Source of the DNA: Bacilli bacterium
GTDB lineage: Bacteria > Bacillota_I > Bacilli_A > Izemoplasmatales > Hujiaoplasmataceae
Assembly: GCA_018399755.1 (NCBI GenBank)
Contig: JAGYOE010000004.1
Location: forward strand, 1 to 64,000
Length of the DNA: 64,000 bases
Reading direction: 5' to 3'
The notes under the pieces are model-generated. The model worked only from the letters and a program-made list of their open reading frames with translations. It ran no database searches and had not been told where the DNA came from. The stretch's first letter is position 1, and each line of letters starts with the position of its first letter. Made by a program: the position numbers and the translations under genes. Positions 19,655-29,692 of this stretch are shown here, in pieces.

Positions 19655-19822
19655 ATGCCAAGATTTATTTTAGACACATGTATAGCATGTGGCACATGTA
19701 AAGAGAACTGCCCAGTTGATTGCATTGAAGAAGGCGAACCATATGTAATCGATGAAGATGCTTGTATTGATTGTGGAGTTTGTGAAACTAACTGCCCAGT
19801 TGATTGCATCATCACAAAATAA
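19655..19822 (+). CDS. fdx: 2[4Fe-4S] ferredoxin
   Basis: Small electron carrier of clostridial type. The 55-residue protein has two complete cluster motifs, C9-x2-C12-x2-C15-x3-C19-P and C37-x2-C40-x2-C43-x3-C47-P, plus extra cysteines at 23 and 51 following PVDC in each half, so the two halves are near-duplicates. A strong AGGGAGGA ribosome site and a clear promoter suggest high expression. The gene is monocistronic and ends before a hairpin terminator. It fits a fermentative, low-oxygen metabolism. It would partner ferredoxin-dependent enzymes that are not in the window. Confidence 0.95.
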   Translation: MPRFILDTCIACGTCKENCPVDCIEEGEPYVIDEDACIDCGVCETNCPVDCIITK

Positions 19823-19829
19823 TTTATTT

Positions 19830-19860
19830 AAAAATAGCGGAAAATTCCGCTATTTTTTTT
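19830..19860 (+). terminator. Terminator of the ferredoxin gene
   Basis: AATAGCGGAA and TTCCGCTATT form a perfect stem followed by a T-run. It may also serve the convergent marR gene, which ends at 19859. Confidence 0.85.
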
Positions 19861-20302
19861 ATCTATTAAAGAAAGAAGAAAGATTTCTTAATGATTCGAT
19901 TAAAACTTTATCTTCACCAACATTCAATTCTTTAAAAATTGAGTCAATCATTTGTTCGTGAAATAAATCATGCTTTTTTAAAACTTCATAACTTAAATCA
20001 GTTAATTTTATAATAACTTTCCGACGATCTTCACTGTCTCTATCTCTTACAACGTATTTTTTTTGATATAAAGTATTAATAGCTGTAGTTAAAGAGCCAA
20101 CTGTGATATGAAGTTTATTTGCAATATTAGACATACTAGATTCTTCTACTTTTTCAATAGCTTCTAGTACATGAATTTCATTCATAGAAAGTTTAACGTT
20201 TTGTTTCTTCATATATTCAGCTTCAATAATTAAAATACGATTAAATATATCAACAAGCAATTCATTAACAATTTTTTTCGCTTCGGCATTCTTATCTTTC
20301 AA
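19859..20302 (-). CDS. MarR family transcriptional regulator
   Basis: A 147-residue winged-helix repressor with the MarR core: LSMNEIHVLEAIE, then SMSNIANKLHITVGSLTTAINTL as recognition region, and DSEDRRKVIIKLT as the wing. Members sense small ligands. No ATG fits well, and a TTG at 20302 preceded by GGGAGTGGG is the best start; this overlaps the end of degV by 11 bp. The coupling to a fatty-acid-binding DegV gene resembles FabT-type lipid regulation, but that is inferred from context. Confidence 0.75.
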   Translation of the reverse strand: MKDKNAEAKKIVNELLVDIFNRILIIEAEYMKKQNVKLSMNEIHVLEAIEKVEESSMSNIANKLHITVGSLTTAINTLYQKKYVVRDRDSEDRRKVIIKLTDLSYEVLKKHDLFHEQMIDSIFKELNVGEDKVLIESLRNLSSFFNR

Positions 20303-21134
20303 TATAACCCACTCCCATTGTTCCTGGCCCTGCATGAGTTCCAACAACTGGTGTTAAAGGCACTAACAAAATGTCTTTAACGCCTTTTTCTTGTAAAATT
20401 TTACTAAAATCTTTCATTTCATTTTTGTTATTAGTATAAACAACAAAAGTCAATACATCTTTATCTTTTATTTCTTCGATAAATTTATCAATCAATAATT
20501 TTCTTGCTTTTTTGGTTGTTCTTATTTTGGCAACTGTTTTAACTTTTCCCTCGTCATTTACTTCTAATAAAGGTTTAAGTTTTAATAACGAGCCGATAGC
20601 TCCAGCAACATTTGATAAACGACCATTTTTAACTAAATATTTTAATGTATCAACAGTAATATATATATGATTATGATCTCTAATATAATCTAATTTAGAA
20701 ATAATTTCTTCAATATCTTTGCCTTCATTTGCCATTCTTTGTGCAGTTAAAGCCATATAGGCTTGAATATAACTAACAGATTTAGAATCATAAACCCTAA
20801 CATCTATATCAATCATTTTAGCTGCTAAAACAGCATTTTGATAGGTACCGCTTAGTTCTTTAGAAATAGTAATAATTAATAATTGTTCATATCCACTAGC
20901 TTTCATCTCTTCATACATTTCTAAAATATTTCCTGTAGAAGTTTGAGCCGTAGATATATCTAAATCAGGGTTTTCTTTTAGTCTACCATAGAATTCATCA
21001 CTACTAATTTCGACAAAATCTTCATATTCTTTTTGTTCTATAAGTAAATGTGATCTAAAAATTCTAATTTCTTTATCTCTTTCTAAATAATCAATTCCTG
21101 AATTCCCATCAACTGCAATGCCAATTTTCTTCAT
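20292..21134 (-). CDS. degV: DegV family fatty-acid-binding protein (FakB-like)
   Basis: DegV/FakB proteins bind a fatty acid and present it to the FakA kinase for phosphorylation. The acyl-phosphate made is the donor used by PlsY. The 280-residue protein shows STAQTSTGNILEMYEE, the LLIITISKELSGTYQNA segment with its conserved Ser and the YVVKNGRLS-like LKYLVKNGRLSNVAGAIG motif, and ends THAGPGTMGVGYI, all typical. No fakA is in the window. The gene leads a two-gene unit with marR and has overlapping palindromes in its leader. Confidence 0.9.
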   Translation of the reverse strand: MKKIGIAVDGNSGIDYLERDKEIRIFRSHLLIEQKEYEDFVEISSDEFYGRLKENPDLDISTAQTSTGNILEMYEEMKASGYEQLLIITISKELSGTYQNAVLAAKMIDIDVRVYDSKSVSYIQAYMALTAQRMANEGKDIEEIISKLDYIRDHNHIYITVDTLKYLVKNGRLSNVAGAIGSLLKLKPLLEVNDEGKVKTVAKIRTTKKARKLLIDKFIEEIKDKDVLTFVVYTNNKNEMKDFSKILQEKGVKDILLVPLTPVVGTHAGPGTMGVGYIER

Positions 21135-21155
21135 TTAAATTACCTTCCTTTGAGT

Positions 21156-21179
21156 TTCAAATATTTTGAATTTCAAAAT
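21156..21179. promoter_or_regulatory. Two overlapping palindromes upstream of degV-marR, candidate MarR operator
   Basis: TTCAAA-TAT-TTTGAA (21156-21170) is a perfect palindrome, and ATTTTGAA-T-TTCAAAAT (21163-21179) is a second perfect palindrome sharing its right half. The TTTGA/TCAAA half-sites resemble those of FabT-type MarR repressors, and the position just before the degV ribosome site suits autorepression. Assignment to this MarR is inferred. Confidence 0.5.
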
Positions 21180-21274
21180 ATATATTAACACATGTAAAGG
21201 ATAATCGCAAGTAAAAGAAATATAATATAAAAGTTTATACAAAGAAATAAATAATCTTTACATAAACTAGTTAA

Positions 21275-22039
21275 TTAATATGATATAAAAGGATTAGTAT
21301 TAATCTTGGATTCAATAAATTCAATGTCTGAAAACTCTTTAGTTAACTCTTCTTTTATTGTCGGAACAAAGATTTTTTCTGCATGATGTCCAATATCAAT
21401 AATTGTCAAACCTAAAGCAATTGCATCTAAGGCTGTATGATAAGTAACATCTCCAGTTAAATAAACATCACAACCAACTTTTTTGGCTTCATACATATGT
21501 TTTGACCCAGAACCTCCAGAAATACCAATTGTTTTAATTATTTTATCTGTATTGCCAATAACTTTTAGTGTCTCTATGTTTAATCTCTGTTTAATATAAT
21601 CGGTAAAATCCACAAACTCCATTGTTTTAATCTCACCATAACGACCAATTTCATCTTCTAAATCAAGTAGTTTAGGATTTTTAATATCTAAAGCATTTGC
21701 CAGTGTATCATTCATGCCGCCTTTAGCGACATCATAATTAGTATGAGCTGAATATACTGTAATATTATTTTTAATTAAATTTTTAATAATCCATCCCTTA
21801 GGTGAATCAAAGATAATTTTATCCATGGGTTTAAACATAAGCGGATGATGAGTTAAAATCATATCAACTTTTAGTTTTATCGCTTCTTTTACAACTTCTT
21901 TAGTTAAATCAAGACTAATTAAAACTTTTTTTGCTTGTTGATTTAAACTTCCAACTTGGATACCAACATTATCCCATTCATACGCTAATTCTAATGGATA
22001 TTTCCTTTCAAAAAATTTTATTATATCAACTAAGTTCAA
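21275..22039 (-). CDS. Nif3-like dinuclear metal center hexameric protein
   Basis: Member of the Nif3/YqfO/DUF34 family with a dinuclear metal site; the family's biochemical role is debated (GTP cyclohydrolase-like activity has been proposed). The 254-residue protein has the metal ligands in ILTHHPLMFKP, YSAHTNYDVAKGGMND and IDIGHHAEK. It is the short form without the inserted PII-like domain. It follows trmK with a 4-bp overlap, the conserved sigA-trmK-nif3 order. Confidence 0.92.
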   Translation of the reverse strand: MNLVDIIKFFERKYPLELAYEWDNVGIQVGSLNQQAKKVLISLDLTKEVVKEAIKLKVDMILTHHPLMFKPMDKIIFDSPKGWIIKNLIKNNITVYSAHTNYDVAKGGMNDTLANALDIKNPKLLDLEDEIGRYGEIKTMEFVDFTDYIKQRLNIETLKVIGNTDKIIKTIGISGGSGSKHMYEAKKVGCDVYLTGDVTYHTALDAIALGLTIIDIGHHAEKIFVPTIKEELTKEFSDIEFIESKINTNPFISY

Positions 22040-22692
22040 GACAAAACCTCCTCTAATACATTGATTCGCTTAATAATTTTATTTTTTGTTTCAGATATTT
22101 TTGCTTTTTCTTTAGCAATTTTCAATTGCTTAATCATTTTTTCAAGTCTTTCTTTAAATATCTGGTTTTTCTCTTTAATAATTTGTGGGCCAAATTCTCT
22201 TTCTATATCGGTTAGTTCCATTCTTCCCTTTTCTGAAACAATAATTTGATAATATTTATTGTTTTCTTCAATAAAATCTTCAGAAATAATCTTCCAACGA
22301 TTATCTTCAAGAAATTTTCTTAACTCATAATTTTGTGAATTAGCTGATAAAACCAAACGCTTAACATTAATTAAGTCAGCATTTGCTAAAATATCAACAA
22401 TTGTTTTACCGCCCAATCCCAAAACACTTACTACATCAACATCTTTTTCGACATATAAGTAACTTAGTCCATCCGCTAATACAGCATTAACCTTGCCGAT
22501 TAAGCCTTTTTTCGCAATGTTTTGTTTAGCTTGTAAAAGCGGTTTATTTTTATTATCAGAAGCAATCGCTCTTTTAACATAATTTTTTTCAACCACATAA
22601 ATAGGCAATAATCCATGATCAGTGCCACAATCTGCTAGATAGTTAAACCCCTTAAGATATTCACTTGCAATTCTTAAGCGTTTTGAAATCAT
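22036..22692 (-). CDS. trmK: tRNA (adenine(22)-N(1))-methyltransferase
   Basis: Methylates N1 of A22 in tRNAs, using S-adenosylmethionine. The 218-residue Rossmann-type protein has [16 protein letters not shown] as the SAM-binding loop and [17 protein letters not shown]. The C-terminal third is a coiled-coil (lysine and glutamate rich, about residues 170-218), as in Bacillus TrmK. It overlaps both sigA and nif3 by 4 bp. Confidence 0.92.
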   Translation of the reverse strand: MISKRLRIASEYLKGFNYLADCGTDHGLLPIYVVEKNYVKRAIASDNKNKPLLQAKQNIAKKGLIGKVNAVLADGLSYLYVEKDVDVVSVLGLGGKTIVDILANADLINVKRLVLSANSQNYELRKFLEDNRWKIISEDFIEENNKYYQIIVSEKGRMELTDIEREFGPQIIKEKNQIFKERLEKMIKQLKIAKEKAKISETKNKIIKRINVLEEVLS

Positions 22693-23942
22693 TTATAATG
22701 ACCATCCTTGAAATCTTTAAGTTTTTTAGACCGATTAGGCGTTCTTAATTTTTTAATCGCTTTGGATTCAATTTGTCTAATACGTTCTCTCGTTACATTA
22801 AATTCTTTTCCTACTTCTTCTAAAGTTCTTGGTTTTCCATCTAACAAACCAAATCTCATTCTTAGTACCTTTTCTTCCCTATCAGTAAGAGTAGCAAGGG
22901 CAGAATTTAATTCGCGTTTAAGCATTTCCTTTGTAGTGAACTCATAAGGATTTAAAATATCATTATCAGGAATAAAGTCTCCTAGACTTGAATCTTCTTC
23001 TTCACCAACGGGTGATTCTAAAGAAATTGGTTCTTGAGCAGTTTTTTGGATAGCTTGAACTCTATCAGCTGTAATACCCATTTCTTGAGCAACTTCTTCA
23101 GGAGTTGGTTCTCTTTTAAGTTTTTGAGTTAAAGTTCTTTGAGTTCTAACCATTTTATTAATTGTTTCAACCATATGCACAGGAATTCTAATAGTCCTTG
23201 CTTGATCTGCGATTGCTCTAGTAATCGCTTGACGAATCCACCAAGTAGCATAGGTAGAAAATTTAAAACCTTTGGTATAATCAAATTTACCTACAGCTTT
23301 AATTAACCCCATATTACCTTCTTGGATTAAATCTAAAAATTGTAGTCCTCTAGAGACATAGCGTTTAGCAATATTAACAACTAACCGTAAATTAGCCTCT
23401 ACAAGTTTTTTTCTTGCAAAATCACCTTTACGAAATATTTCTTCAAATTCAAACATTTCTTCTTTACTAATTGGAATTCCTTCTTTACGACGATAATCAT
23501 AAATTTCTTTTACTTTTTTATCTCGATCGACTAAGGTTGCGAGTTCATATTCTTCTTCACTAGTTAGGAGGTCAACTCTACCAATTTCTTTTAAATACAT
23601 TCTAACTGGATCATCAACTTTAATTGATACCGATGAATCAAAGACTTTTTCTTTCATTAATCGGTCATTTGTTTCTTTAGAAAAATCTCTTATCTCTTGG
23701 ATATCAGCTTCTTTTATACTATCATCTGATAAATCTTGTAAACTAACTTTATCTTTTTCATCTTCATTTTTAACAAAATCAAAGAATTCATCTGGCAACA
23801 TCCCTTGTGTTGCGAGTGAACTGACAATTTCTTCAAAGTCTTTACTTTCTTTATCAACAAGGTTAAAAATCTCTTTGACTGTTAATTTACCGTTTTGTTT
23901 AAAAATTTTAATTAATTCGCTAAATATCTCTTTTTTTGTCAT
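22689..23942 (-). CDS. sigA: Primary RNA polymerase sigma factor (SigA/RpoD)
   Basis: Housekeeping sigma factor. The 417-residue protein shows region 1.2 ([16 protein letters not shown]), region 2 ([16 protein letters not shown], then [20 protein letters not shown] and [17 protein letters not shown]), region 3 and region 4 ([23 protein letters not shown]). The ATG at 23942 is chosen because GGAGGAG precedes it; a longer frame upstream lies inside dnaG. It overlaps dnaG by 23 bp, so translation is likely coupled as in the macromolecular synthesis operon. Several promoters in this window match its TTGACA-N17-TATAAT consensus exactly. Confidence 0.96.
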   Translation of the reverse strand: MTKKEIFSELIKIFKQNGKLTVKEIFNLVDKESKDFEEIVSSLATQGMLPDEFFDFVKNEDEKDKVSLQDLSDDSIKEADIQEIRDFSKETNDRLMKEKVFDSSVSIKVDDPVRMYLKEIGRVDLLTSEEEYELATLVDRDKKVKEIYDYRRKEGIPISKEEMFEFEEIFRKGDFARKKLVEANLRLVVNIAKRYVSRGLQFLDLIQEGNMGLIKAVGKFDYTKGFKFSTYATWWIRQAITRAIADQARTIRIPVHMVETINKMVRTQRTLTQKLKREPTPEEVAQEMGITADRVQAIQKTAQEPISLESPVGEEEDSSLGDFIPDNDILNPYEFTTKEMLKRELNSALATLTDREEKVLRMRFGLLDGKPRTLEEVGKEFNVTRERIRQIESKAIKKLRTPNRSKKLKDFKDGHYK

Positions 23943-25725
23943 TTCTTCTCCTCCTAATTTCTTCATACGTTTTGCGTTTATTGCGCAATTCAACGTCTTT
24001 TGCTCGAAAACCATCAAGATTATTTTCTGCAATTAAACTGCATAGTTCTTCTCGCATTGCAACAATATCTTGTCTTAAAGTTTCTAATATAAGTGTGTCA
24101 ATTAAATCTCTTAATTCTTGTTCAGAGTAATTATAGTTTTCTCTAAGAATAATTTTTTCTAATTCTTCGTGAATGTTTTCGCTTAAATTGGTTTTAAGAT
24201 TATAAAGGGCAACTTCACTAGTTGTTTTGCTTAATTCTCTTAAAGTCGCAAATATTTGATATCTAAAACCTTTCGTAAATCGAAAATTAAAAAGTTCATC
24301 ATCAATTATCTCGCGATAATCTTCTGATTTTAAATAATAACTAATTATTTTTTCTTCCGCTTTGATTATATTTTTTGTTACAGTAGATTTTGGCTTGACA
24401 ATCGTCCTTTTTGTTTTATCTATTTGCGTAAATTTTCTTTGATTAAATAAAAACTTATTATAATCTTGATTTATTACTTCAATATCCATATTGATTTGTT
24501 CCGAAAATTTTTGTAAATAAATTGTTGTTATAGTTTTGCTTGCAGAAGCAGCTAAAAACTTAAATAAACTATTTTTAGCTTTTTCAATTTCAGAACTTGT
24601 CTTTAAGCCTTTTTCGATAATCATCTCATAAACAAAGTCATATTTATCAATTAAATTTTGATTAATGTGGTTTCTAAAAAGCGCTTGAGAATGCTCCTTT
24701 ATATATTCGTCTGGATCTAAATTGTCTGGTAATAATGCAATTTGAACTTCTAAATTAAGTTTTTCTAATGTACTAAGCGCCTTATAAGTTGCTTCTTTAC
24801 CAGCCTTATCACCATCATAACAAATAATAACTTGATCAGTATATTTCTTTATTTTTCTTGCTTGTTCATAAGTAAGTTCAGTACCCATAGTACATACTGA
24901 CTCTTCAATTCCGGCTAAGGAAGCTTGAATAACATCAAAAAAACCTTCCATTAATACTATCCGATTTTTTTGATTTATATGTGGTAGTGCTTTATTAAGA
25001 TTATAAAGAACTTCTCCCTTATTAAATATCTTTGTAGTTTTGGAGTTTACATACTTAGCTTTGTTATCACCATTTAAAATTCTTCCGCTAAAACCTAATA
25101 CTTTTCCATACTCATCATGAATAGGAAACATTATTCTATCTCGAAAAACATCGTAGTAGTCTCCATCATTACTCTTATTAATCAGTCCTGCTTCAACTAG
25201 TTCATATTCTTGATAATTTTCAAGTAAATGTTTCATTAATTGATTATTTTTTCCTGGCGCATAACCTATATCAAATTCATTCAAACTATGTTTATCTAAG
25301 TTGCGCTTTTCTAAATAATCCAAAGCGATTTTACCACTATCTAAATTCAATAAATTTAGATTGTAAAAATCTTTTGCTGTTTTATTTATCTTATATAATT
25401 TTTCGAAACTTTCATTTTTTTGAATGTTTGTATACTCTAAATCAATATTATATTTATCAGCCAAAAATTTAAGTGCTTCCACAAAATTTAAATGTTTATA
25501 TTCCTGGATAAATTTTATCGCTCCACCTTTTTTGTGACAACCAAAACAATTAAAAATTTGTTTTTCTTTATCCACAAAAAAAGAGGGTGTTTTTTCACTA
25601 TGAAACGGACATAAACCTTTCATACTTTTGCCAGCTGGTTGTAATGAAACAAATTCACTTACAACATCTACTATATCAGCTGCTTGGTTAATTTCATCAA
25701 TCTTATTTTGACTGATTCTAGCCAT
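23920..25725 (-). CDS. dnaG: DNA primase
   Basis: Makes RNA primers for replication. The 601-residue protein has the N-terminal zinc finger ([16 protein letters not shown] ... [11 protein letters not shown]), the RNA polymerase core with FSGRILNG and TOPRIM motifs ([24 protein letters not shown]), and a divergent C-terminal helicase-binding region. It lies between glyQS and sigA in the classical operon. Confidence 0.95.
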   Translation of the reverse strand: MARISQNKIDEINQAADIVDVVSEFVSLQPAGKSMKGLCPFHSEKTPSFFVDKEKQIFNCFGCHKKGGAIKFIQEYKHLNFVEALKFLADKYNIDLEYTNIQKNESFEKLYKINKTAKDFYNLNLLNLDSGKIALDYLEKRNLDKHSLNEFDIGYAPGKNNQLMKHLLENYQEYELVEAGLINKSNDGDYYDVFRDRIMFPIHDEYGKVLGFSGRILNGDNKAKYVNSKTTKIFNKGEVLYNLNKALPHINQKNRIVLMEGFFDVIQASLAGIEESVCTMGTELTYEQARKIKKYTDQVIICYDGDKAGKEATYKALSTLEKLNLEVQIALLPDNLDPDEYIKEHSQALFRNHINQNLIDKYDFVYEMIIEKGLKTSSEIEKAKNSLFKFLAASASKTITTIYLQKFSEQINMDIEVINQDYNKFLFNQRKFTQIDKTKRTIVKPKSTVTKNIIKAEEKIISYYLKSEDYREIIDDELFNFRFTKGFRYQIFATLRELSKTTSEVALYNLKTNLSENIHEELEKIILRENYNYSEQELRDLIDTLILETLRQDIVAMREELCSLIAENNLDGFRAKDVELRNKRKTYEEIRRRRNDKKRDI

Positions 25726-25743
25726 AGTTCACCCTTCTTTACT

Positions 25744-27126
25744 TTATAATAGTTTTTTAAGATAATCGGTAAGTTCTGATATTTTAACTCTTATTTGATC
25801 CATTGAATCTCTATCTCTTACAGTAACAGTTTCATCTTCTTGGGTTTGGTTATCAATGGTAATACAATATGGAGTTCCAATTGCATCAGCTCGGCGATAA
25901 CGTCTACCAATGTTTCCATTTTCATCATAAAAGGCAGTAAAATTCTTCAATAATAAATCATATACTTCTTCAGCCAATTCATTATGATATTTTTTTACTA
26001 GTGGTAAGACATTTACTTGATAAGGTGCGAGATTTTTATTAATCCTTAATAAGGTTCTTGTTTTATTATCGCCTAATTCTTCTTCTTCCAAATTGTTTAG
26101 TAAAATTGCAAGAAATAATCTTTCAATGCCTAAACTAGGTTCAATAACATAAGGTAAATATGTATCATTTGTTTGTGGGTCTAAATATTCTAGATTCTCA
26201 CCTGATAATTCTTGGTGAGATTTTAAATCATAATCTGTACGCGAAGAAATACCCCATAATTCATCATAACCCCAAGGATAAGCGAACAAAATATCTGTAG
26301 TAGCATTTGAATAAAACGCTAGTTTTTCTTTAGAATGATTATAAAACTTAATAGAATCTTCTTTTAAACCACAATCCAATAAGAATTGATAAGAAAATTC
26401 TTTCCAAAATTTAAACCAATCTATTTCAGTTCCCGGTTTACAGAAAAATTCTAATTCCATTTGTTCGAATTCTCTAGTTCTAAAAACATAATTTCCTGGA
26501 GTTATTTCGTTACGAAATGATTTTCCGATTTGTCCAATCCCAAACGGAATTTTTCTCCTTGATGTTCTTAAAATATTTTTAAAATTCAGAAAAATACCTT
26601 GAGCTGTCTCAGGTCTTAAATAAACATCATTATTATCAGATGTAACCCCTTGTTGGGTTTTAAACATTAAATTAAACTCTCTAATATCTGTAAAGTTACT
26701 TGCGCCACAATTAGGACATTTAATTTTATGTTCTCCAATATAATCAAACATTTTTTTATAATCCCAACCATCAGCATCCACACTAGAATTAGTAGATCGC
26801 TTAATTAGTTCATCTGCTCGATATCTTGTTTTACATTCCTTACAATCCATTAAAGGGTCTTTAAAACTAGATAAATGTCCAGTCGCTTCCCATGTTTTTG
26901 GATTTAATAAAATTGAGGAATCAATTCCTACATTTAACTTATTTTGGCTAACAAATTTCTTCCACCAAAATGATTTTATATTGTTTTTTAAATTTACACC
27001 TAAAGGCCCATAATCCCAAGTATTAGCTAAACCGCCATATATTTCTGAACCTTGATAGATAAATCCATATCTTTTTGCATATGTATTTAGTTGATCTAAA
27101 TTATATTTCAAGTTTTTGTCCTCCAA
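25744..27126 (-). CDS. glyQS: Glycyl-tRNA synthetase, single-chain dimeric type
   Basis: Charges tRNA-Gly. The 460-residue protein is the eukaryote/archaea-like alpha2 form found in Mollicutes and some Bacilli, not the alpha2beta2 form. It starts with the class II core (YGGLANTWDYGPLGVNLKNN), has LRPETAQGIFLNF as motif 2 region and EPSLGIERLFLAIL as motif 3, and ends with an anticodon-binding domain. A zinc-type CKECKTRYRAD ... KCPNCGAS insertion is present. It is the first gene after a consensus promoter and leads glyQS-dnaG-sigA-trmK-nif3. Confidence 0.95.
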   Translation of the reverse strand: MEDKNLKYNLDQLNTYAKRYGFIYQGSEIYGGLANTWDYGPLGVNLKNNIKSFWWKKFVSQNKLNVGIDSSILLNPKTWEATGHLSSFKDPLMDCKECKTRYRADELIKRSTNSSVDADGWDYKKMFDYIGEHKIKCPNCGASNFTDIREFNLMFKTQQGVTSDNNDVYLRPETAQGIFLNFKNILRTSRRKIPFGIGQIGKSFRNEITPGNYVFRTREFEQMELEFFCKPGTEIDWFKFWKEFSYQFLLDCGLKEDSIKFYNHSKEKLAFYSNATTDILFAYPWGYDELWGISSRTDYDLKSHQELSGENLEYLDPQTNDTYLPYVIEPSLGIERLFLAILLNNLEEEELGDNKTRTLLRINKNLAPYQVNVLPLVKKYHNELAEEVYDLLLKNFTAFYDENGNIGRRYRRADAIGTPYCITIDNQTQEDETVTVRDRDSMDQIRVKISELTDYLKKLL

Positions 27127-27150
27127 TTTTTCGCATAATTTCTCATTTTA

Positions 27151-27179
27151 ATTATAAAATAATTAAAAATAATTGTCAA
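27151..27179 (-). promoter_or_regulatory. Consensus SigA promoter of the glyQS-dnaG-sigA operon
   Basis: On the minus strand TTGACA (27174-27179) and TATAAT (27151-27156) are both perfect and are separated by exactly 17 bp. The glyQS start at 27126 lies 25 bp downstream, leaving a short leader with no room for a T-box. Confidence 0.9.
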
Positions 27180-27210
27180 ATAGCTTGATATTTATTTCTT
27201 GTCTATAAAT

Positions 27211-27226
27211 AGCTTATAAATAAGCT
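27211..27226 (-). terminator. Weak hairpin after recO
   Basis: AGCTTA-TAAA-TAAGCT is a perfect but short AT-rich stem 12 bp inside the space between recO and the glyQS promoter. It lacks a T-run, so termination is uncertain. Confidence 0.3.
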
Positions 27227-27237
27227 TAAAAATAGCC

Positions 27238-27954
27238 TTAATAACCTAATAGTTCACGCAATAGTTTTCTTGAACGACTTTGATAATTTAAGTGAAACTC
27301 ATAATATTCGTCCAGTAATTTTCTTAAGCTTATTAAGGATAGTTTATCATATTCTATTTTATTATCCTTATCAATATTGTAATAATACAAAAGTCTTAAT
27401 AGATTTATTGTTTCATTTGAATATTTTATTGTCTTTATATGTTCTTTACAACATAACCCACCATCTTTAACAGAAAAATTTAAACCTTTTTTTTCTTGGC
27501 AAACAACACATTTATCTAGAACTGGTTGAACGCCTAATAAATACAATAATTTAAGTTCAACCATATTAATATAAGGAATATAATCTTCAGTATTTTTAAT
27601 TTTATTAAAAATTTTAATTAAAAAAAGAAAAAGTTTTTCATGGTCATGTTCGTGACTAGAAAAATAATAAATTGTTTCAAGCAAATGAAGGGTATAGGTA
27701 TATTTTTCAATATCAGTTGTTAATTCCATATATCTATTTATTACTTCACCATCTCTTAGGGTTTTTAAATCTTTACCACTTACTGAAAGTTTCACATGAG
27801 AAAAAACCCTAACTAAATTTAAGTAAGGGCTTTTAAGTTTGTTGCTACCATGAGCCAAAACAGAAATAAGGCCATTTTTTGTATATAAATATAAAATTTT
27901 TGAACTCTCTTTATAATTTATTTGTTTTAAAATAAGCCCTTCAATTGTTTCCAA
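27238..27954 (-). CDS. recO: DNA repair protein RecO
   Basis: Loads RecA on SSB-coated DNA with RecF/RecR. The 238-residue protein has the OB-fold start (METIEGLILKQINYKESSKILYLYTKNGLISVLAHGSNKL) and the zinc site CVVCQEKKGLNFSVKDGGLCC in the helical domain. It follows era closely (9 bp), the usual era-recO order. Confidence 0.92.
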   Translation of the reverse strand: METIEGLILKQINYKESSKILYLYTKNGLISVLAHGSNKLKSPYLNLVRVFSHVKLSVSGKDLKTLRDGEVINRYMELTTDIEKYTYTLHLLETIYYFSSHEHDHEKLFLFLIKIFNKIKNTEDYIPYINMVELKLLYLLGVQPVLDKCVVCQEKKGLNFSVKDGGLCCKEHIKTIKYSNETINLLRLLYYYNIDKDNKIEYDKLSLISLRKLLDEYYEFHLNYQSRSRKLLRELLGY

Positions 27955-27963
27955 TATATCACC

Positions 27964-28854
27964 TTAATTATTATCCTTAAAGCCAAAATTCTTTAAAAAA
28001 TAATCGCGATTGCGCCAGTCTTCTTCTACTTTACAATATAACTCAAGATAAACCTTTTTCTTTAATAAATCTTGAATATCTTTTCTAGCAGCTGTACCAA
28101 TGCGTTTTAACATTGAACCATTTTTACCAATAACAATTCCTTTTTGTGATTTTCTTTCAACAACAACCGTTGCCATTATTTTAGAAATTTTTTCTTCAGG
28201 TTTATAACTTTCCAAATATACCATAACTGAATGAGGCACTTCTTGATGAGTGAATTCTAACACCTTTTCTCTAATGAATTCTTGAATTAAAAAAGTTTCT
28301 GGTCTATCTGATATTTCTCCATCCGGATAATATTTAGGCCCAGGACTTAATTCCTTCTTAATATCTAATAACAACAAATCAACATTGTCACCTTTTAAAG
28401 CAGAAATACCAAATACAGCTTTAAAATCATAACTATTTTTATATATTTCAACTGCTTTTTCTAGTCTTTCGAAATCAGTAATCGTATCAAGTTTATTAAT
28501 AATTAAAAAAACAGGTGTTTTAATCGTTTTTAATTCTTGGAGAATCTTAATATTACTTTCTAAAACATCATCATAAGCATTAATTAAAAACAAAACTAAA
28601 TCTACTGATTTAACTGTAGCTAATGCTGCTGAGGAAATATATTTACTTAATTTAGTCTTTCCATCATGAATGCCTGGTGTATCCATAAAAACTATTTGTG
28701 ATTCATCATCATTATAAATACCTGAAAATACATTTCTAGTAGTTTGTGGTTTTCTAGAAGTAATAGCTATTTTTTGGTTTAATATTTGATTTAAAAGTGT
28801 AGATTTACCAACATTTGGTTCGCCAATAATCGTTACAAAGCCAGATTTAAACAT
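27964..28854 (-). CDS. era: GTPase Era
   Basis: Essential GTPase that binds the 3' end of 16S rRNA in 30S maturation. The 296-residue protein has G1 GEPNVGKSTLL, G3 DTPGIHD, G4 INKLD and G5 SAL, followed by a C-terminal KH domain with VIGKNGSMLKRIGTAAR. The start codon overlaps the stop of cdd by one base. Confidence 0.96.
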   Translation of the reverse strand: MFKSGFVTIIGEPNVGKSTLLNQILNQKIAITSRKPQTTRNVFSGIYNDDESQIVFMDTPGIHDGKTKLSKYISSAALATVKSVDLVLFLINAYDDVLESNIKILQELKTIKTPVFLIINKLDTITDFERLEKAVEIYKNSYDFKAVFGISALKGDNVDLLLLDIKKELSPGPKYYPDGEISDRPETFLIQEFIREKVLEFTHQEVPHSVMVYLESYKPEEKISKIMATVVVERKSQKGIVIGKNGSMLKRIGTAARKDIQDLLKKKVYLELYCKVEEDWRNRDYFLKNFGFKDNN

Positions 28855-29246
28855 TAAAGATCCTCTTTAGAAAAACCTGCAGGTAATAATTCCTTGTTCT
28901 TCATTACTTTAAATTCATCTTTACTATTAGCCATTATAACTTTAGTGTCAGCTTCTAACAATTCATTCATAACTTGTCTACAAGCTCCACAAGGCGAAAC
29001 AAAATAATCTTTATCAGTATAAACCAATAATGATTCAATTTCTTGTTTTGTAATTCCTTTTGAATAAGCACTGAAAAGCGCAGATCTTTCAGCACACATA
29101 GATAAACCATAAGATGCGTTTTCAATATTTACACCTGTAATAGTTTCTCCATTTTTAAGCTTTAAAACAGCAGCTACTCTAAAATTAGAATAAGGTACAT
29201 AAGCATTTTCTATAATCGTTTTTGCTTCTTTTAATAATTTTTCCAT
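28854..29246 (-). CDS. cdd: Cytidine deaminase
   Basis: Deaminates cytidine and deoxycytidine (pyrimidine salvage). The 130-residue homotetrameric-type enzyme has the zinc motifs CAERSALFSA (with the catalytic Glu) and PCGACRQVMNE, and VPYSNFRVAAVL near the start. It sits between ybeY and era, as in Bacillus. Confidence 0.95.
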   Translation of the reverse strand: MEKLLKEAKTIIENAYVPYSNFRVAAVLKLKNGETITGVNIENASYGLSMCAERSALFSAYSKGITKQEIESLLVYTDKDYFVSPCGACRQVMNELLEADTKVIMANSKDEFKVMKNKELLPAGFSKEDL

Positions 29247-29263
29247 TTCTCAACTTCTCCTTA

Positions 29264-29692
29264 TCAACGTTTATATTTAGTCTTTTCTATAATTTCTTTT
29301 TGTAAAGCAAACATCGCTTCTTCATCTGATTTTGTATGATGATCATAACCTAGGCAATGTAAAAAACCATGTAAAGTCAAAAAAGCTAATTCTCGATTAA
29401 AACTGTGTTCATATGATTTAGCTTGACTTTTAACTTTATCAAACGATATAAAAACATCACCTAATTCTTCTTCCATATCATTGTTTTCAAAACTTAAAAC
29501 ATCAGTTGGATGATTAATAGCTCTAAACCTAGAGTTTAATTCTTTAATATAATCATTATCTACAAGAATTACATTTATTATATAGTTTTTATTTATTTTT
29601 AAATGATTATAGGCGATTTCAATTATATCGTTTATAACGACTTTATAATTTGAATCATCATCGTATTGATTAATGAAATTAATTTCAATCAT
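29264..29692 (-). CDS. ybeY: Endoribonuclease YbeY
   Basis: Metal-dependent RNase acting in 16S rRNA 3'-end maturation and ribosome quality control. The zinc motif HGFLHCLGYDHH is intact. The ATG at 29692 is chosen because AAAGG precedes it; it overlaps the phoH stop by 8 bp. The 142-residue protein has the usual length and lies in the phoH-ybeY-cdd-era order. Confidence 0.94.
   Translation of the reverse strand: MIEINFINQYDDDSNYKVVINDIIEIAYNHLKINKNYIINVILVDNDYIKELNSRFRAINHPTDVLSFENNDMEEELGDVFISFDKVKSQAKSYEHSFNRELAFLTLHGFLHCLGYDHHTKSDEEAMFALQKEIIEKTKYKR

Noticed and set aside
19624-19961. Small antisense frames over the ferredoxin gene
   Set aside because: The plus-strand frame with two complete cluster motifs and a strong ribosome site is the real gene.
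27127-27150. T-box riboswitch before glyQS
   Set aside because: Only about 25 bp separate the -10 from the start codon, so the leader is too short.
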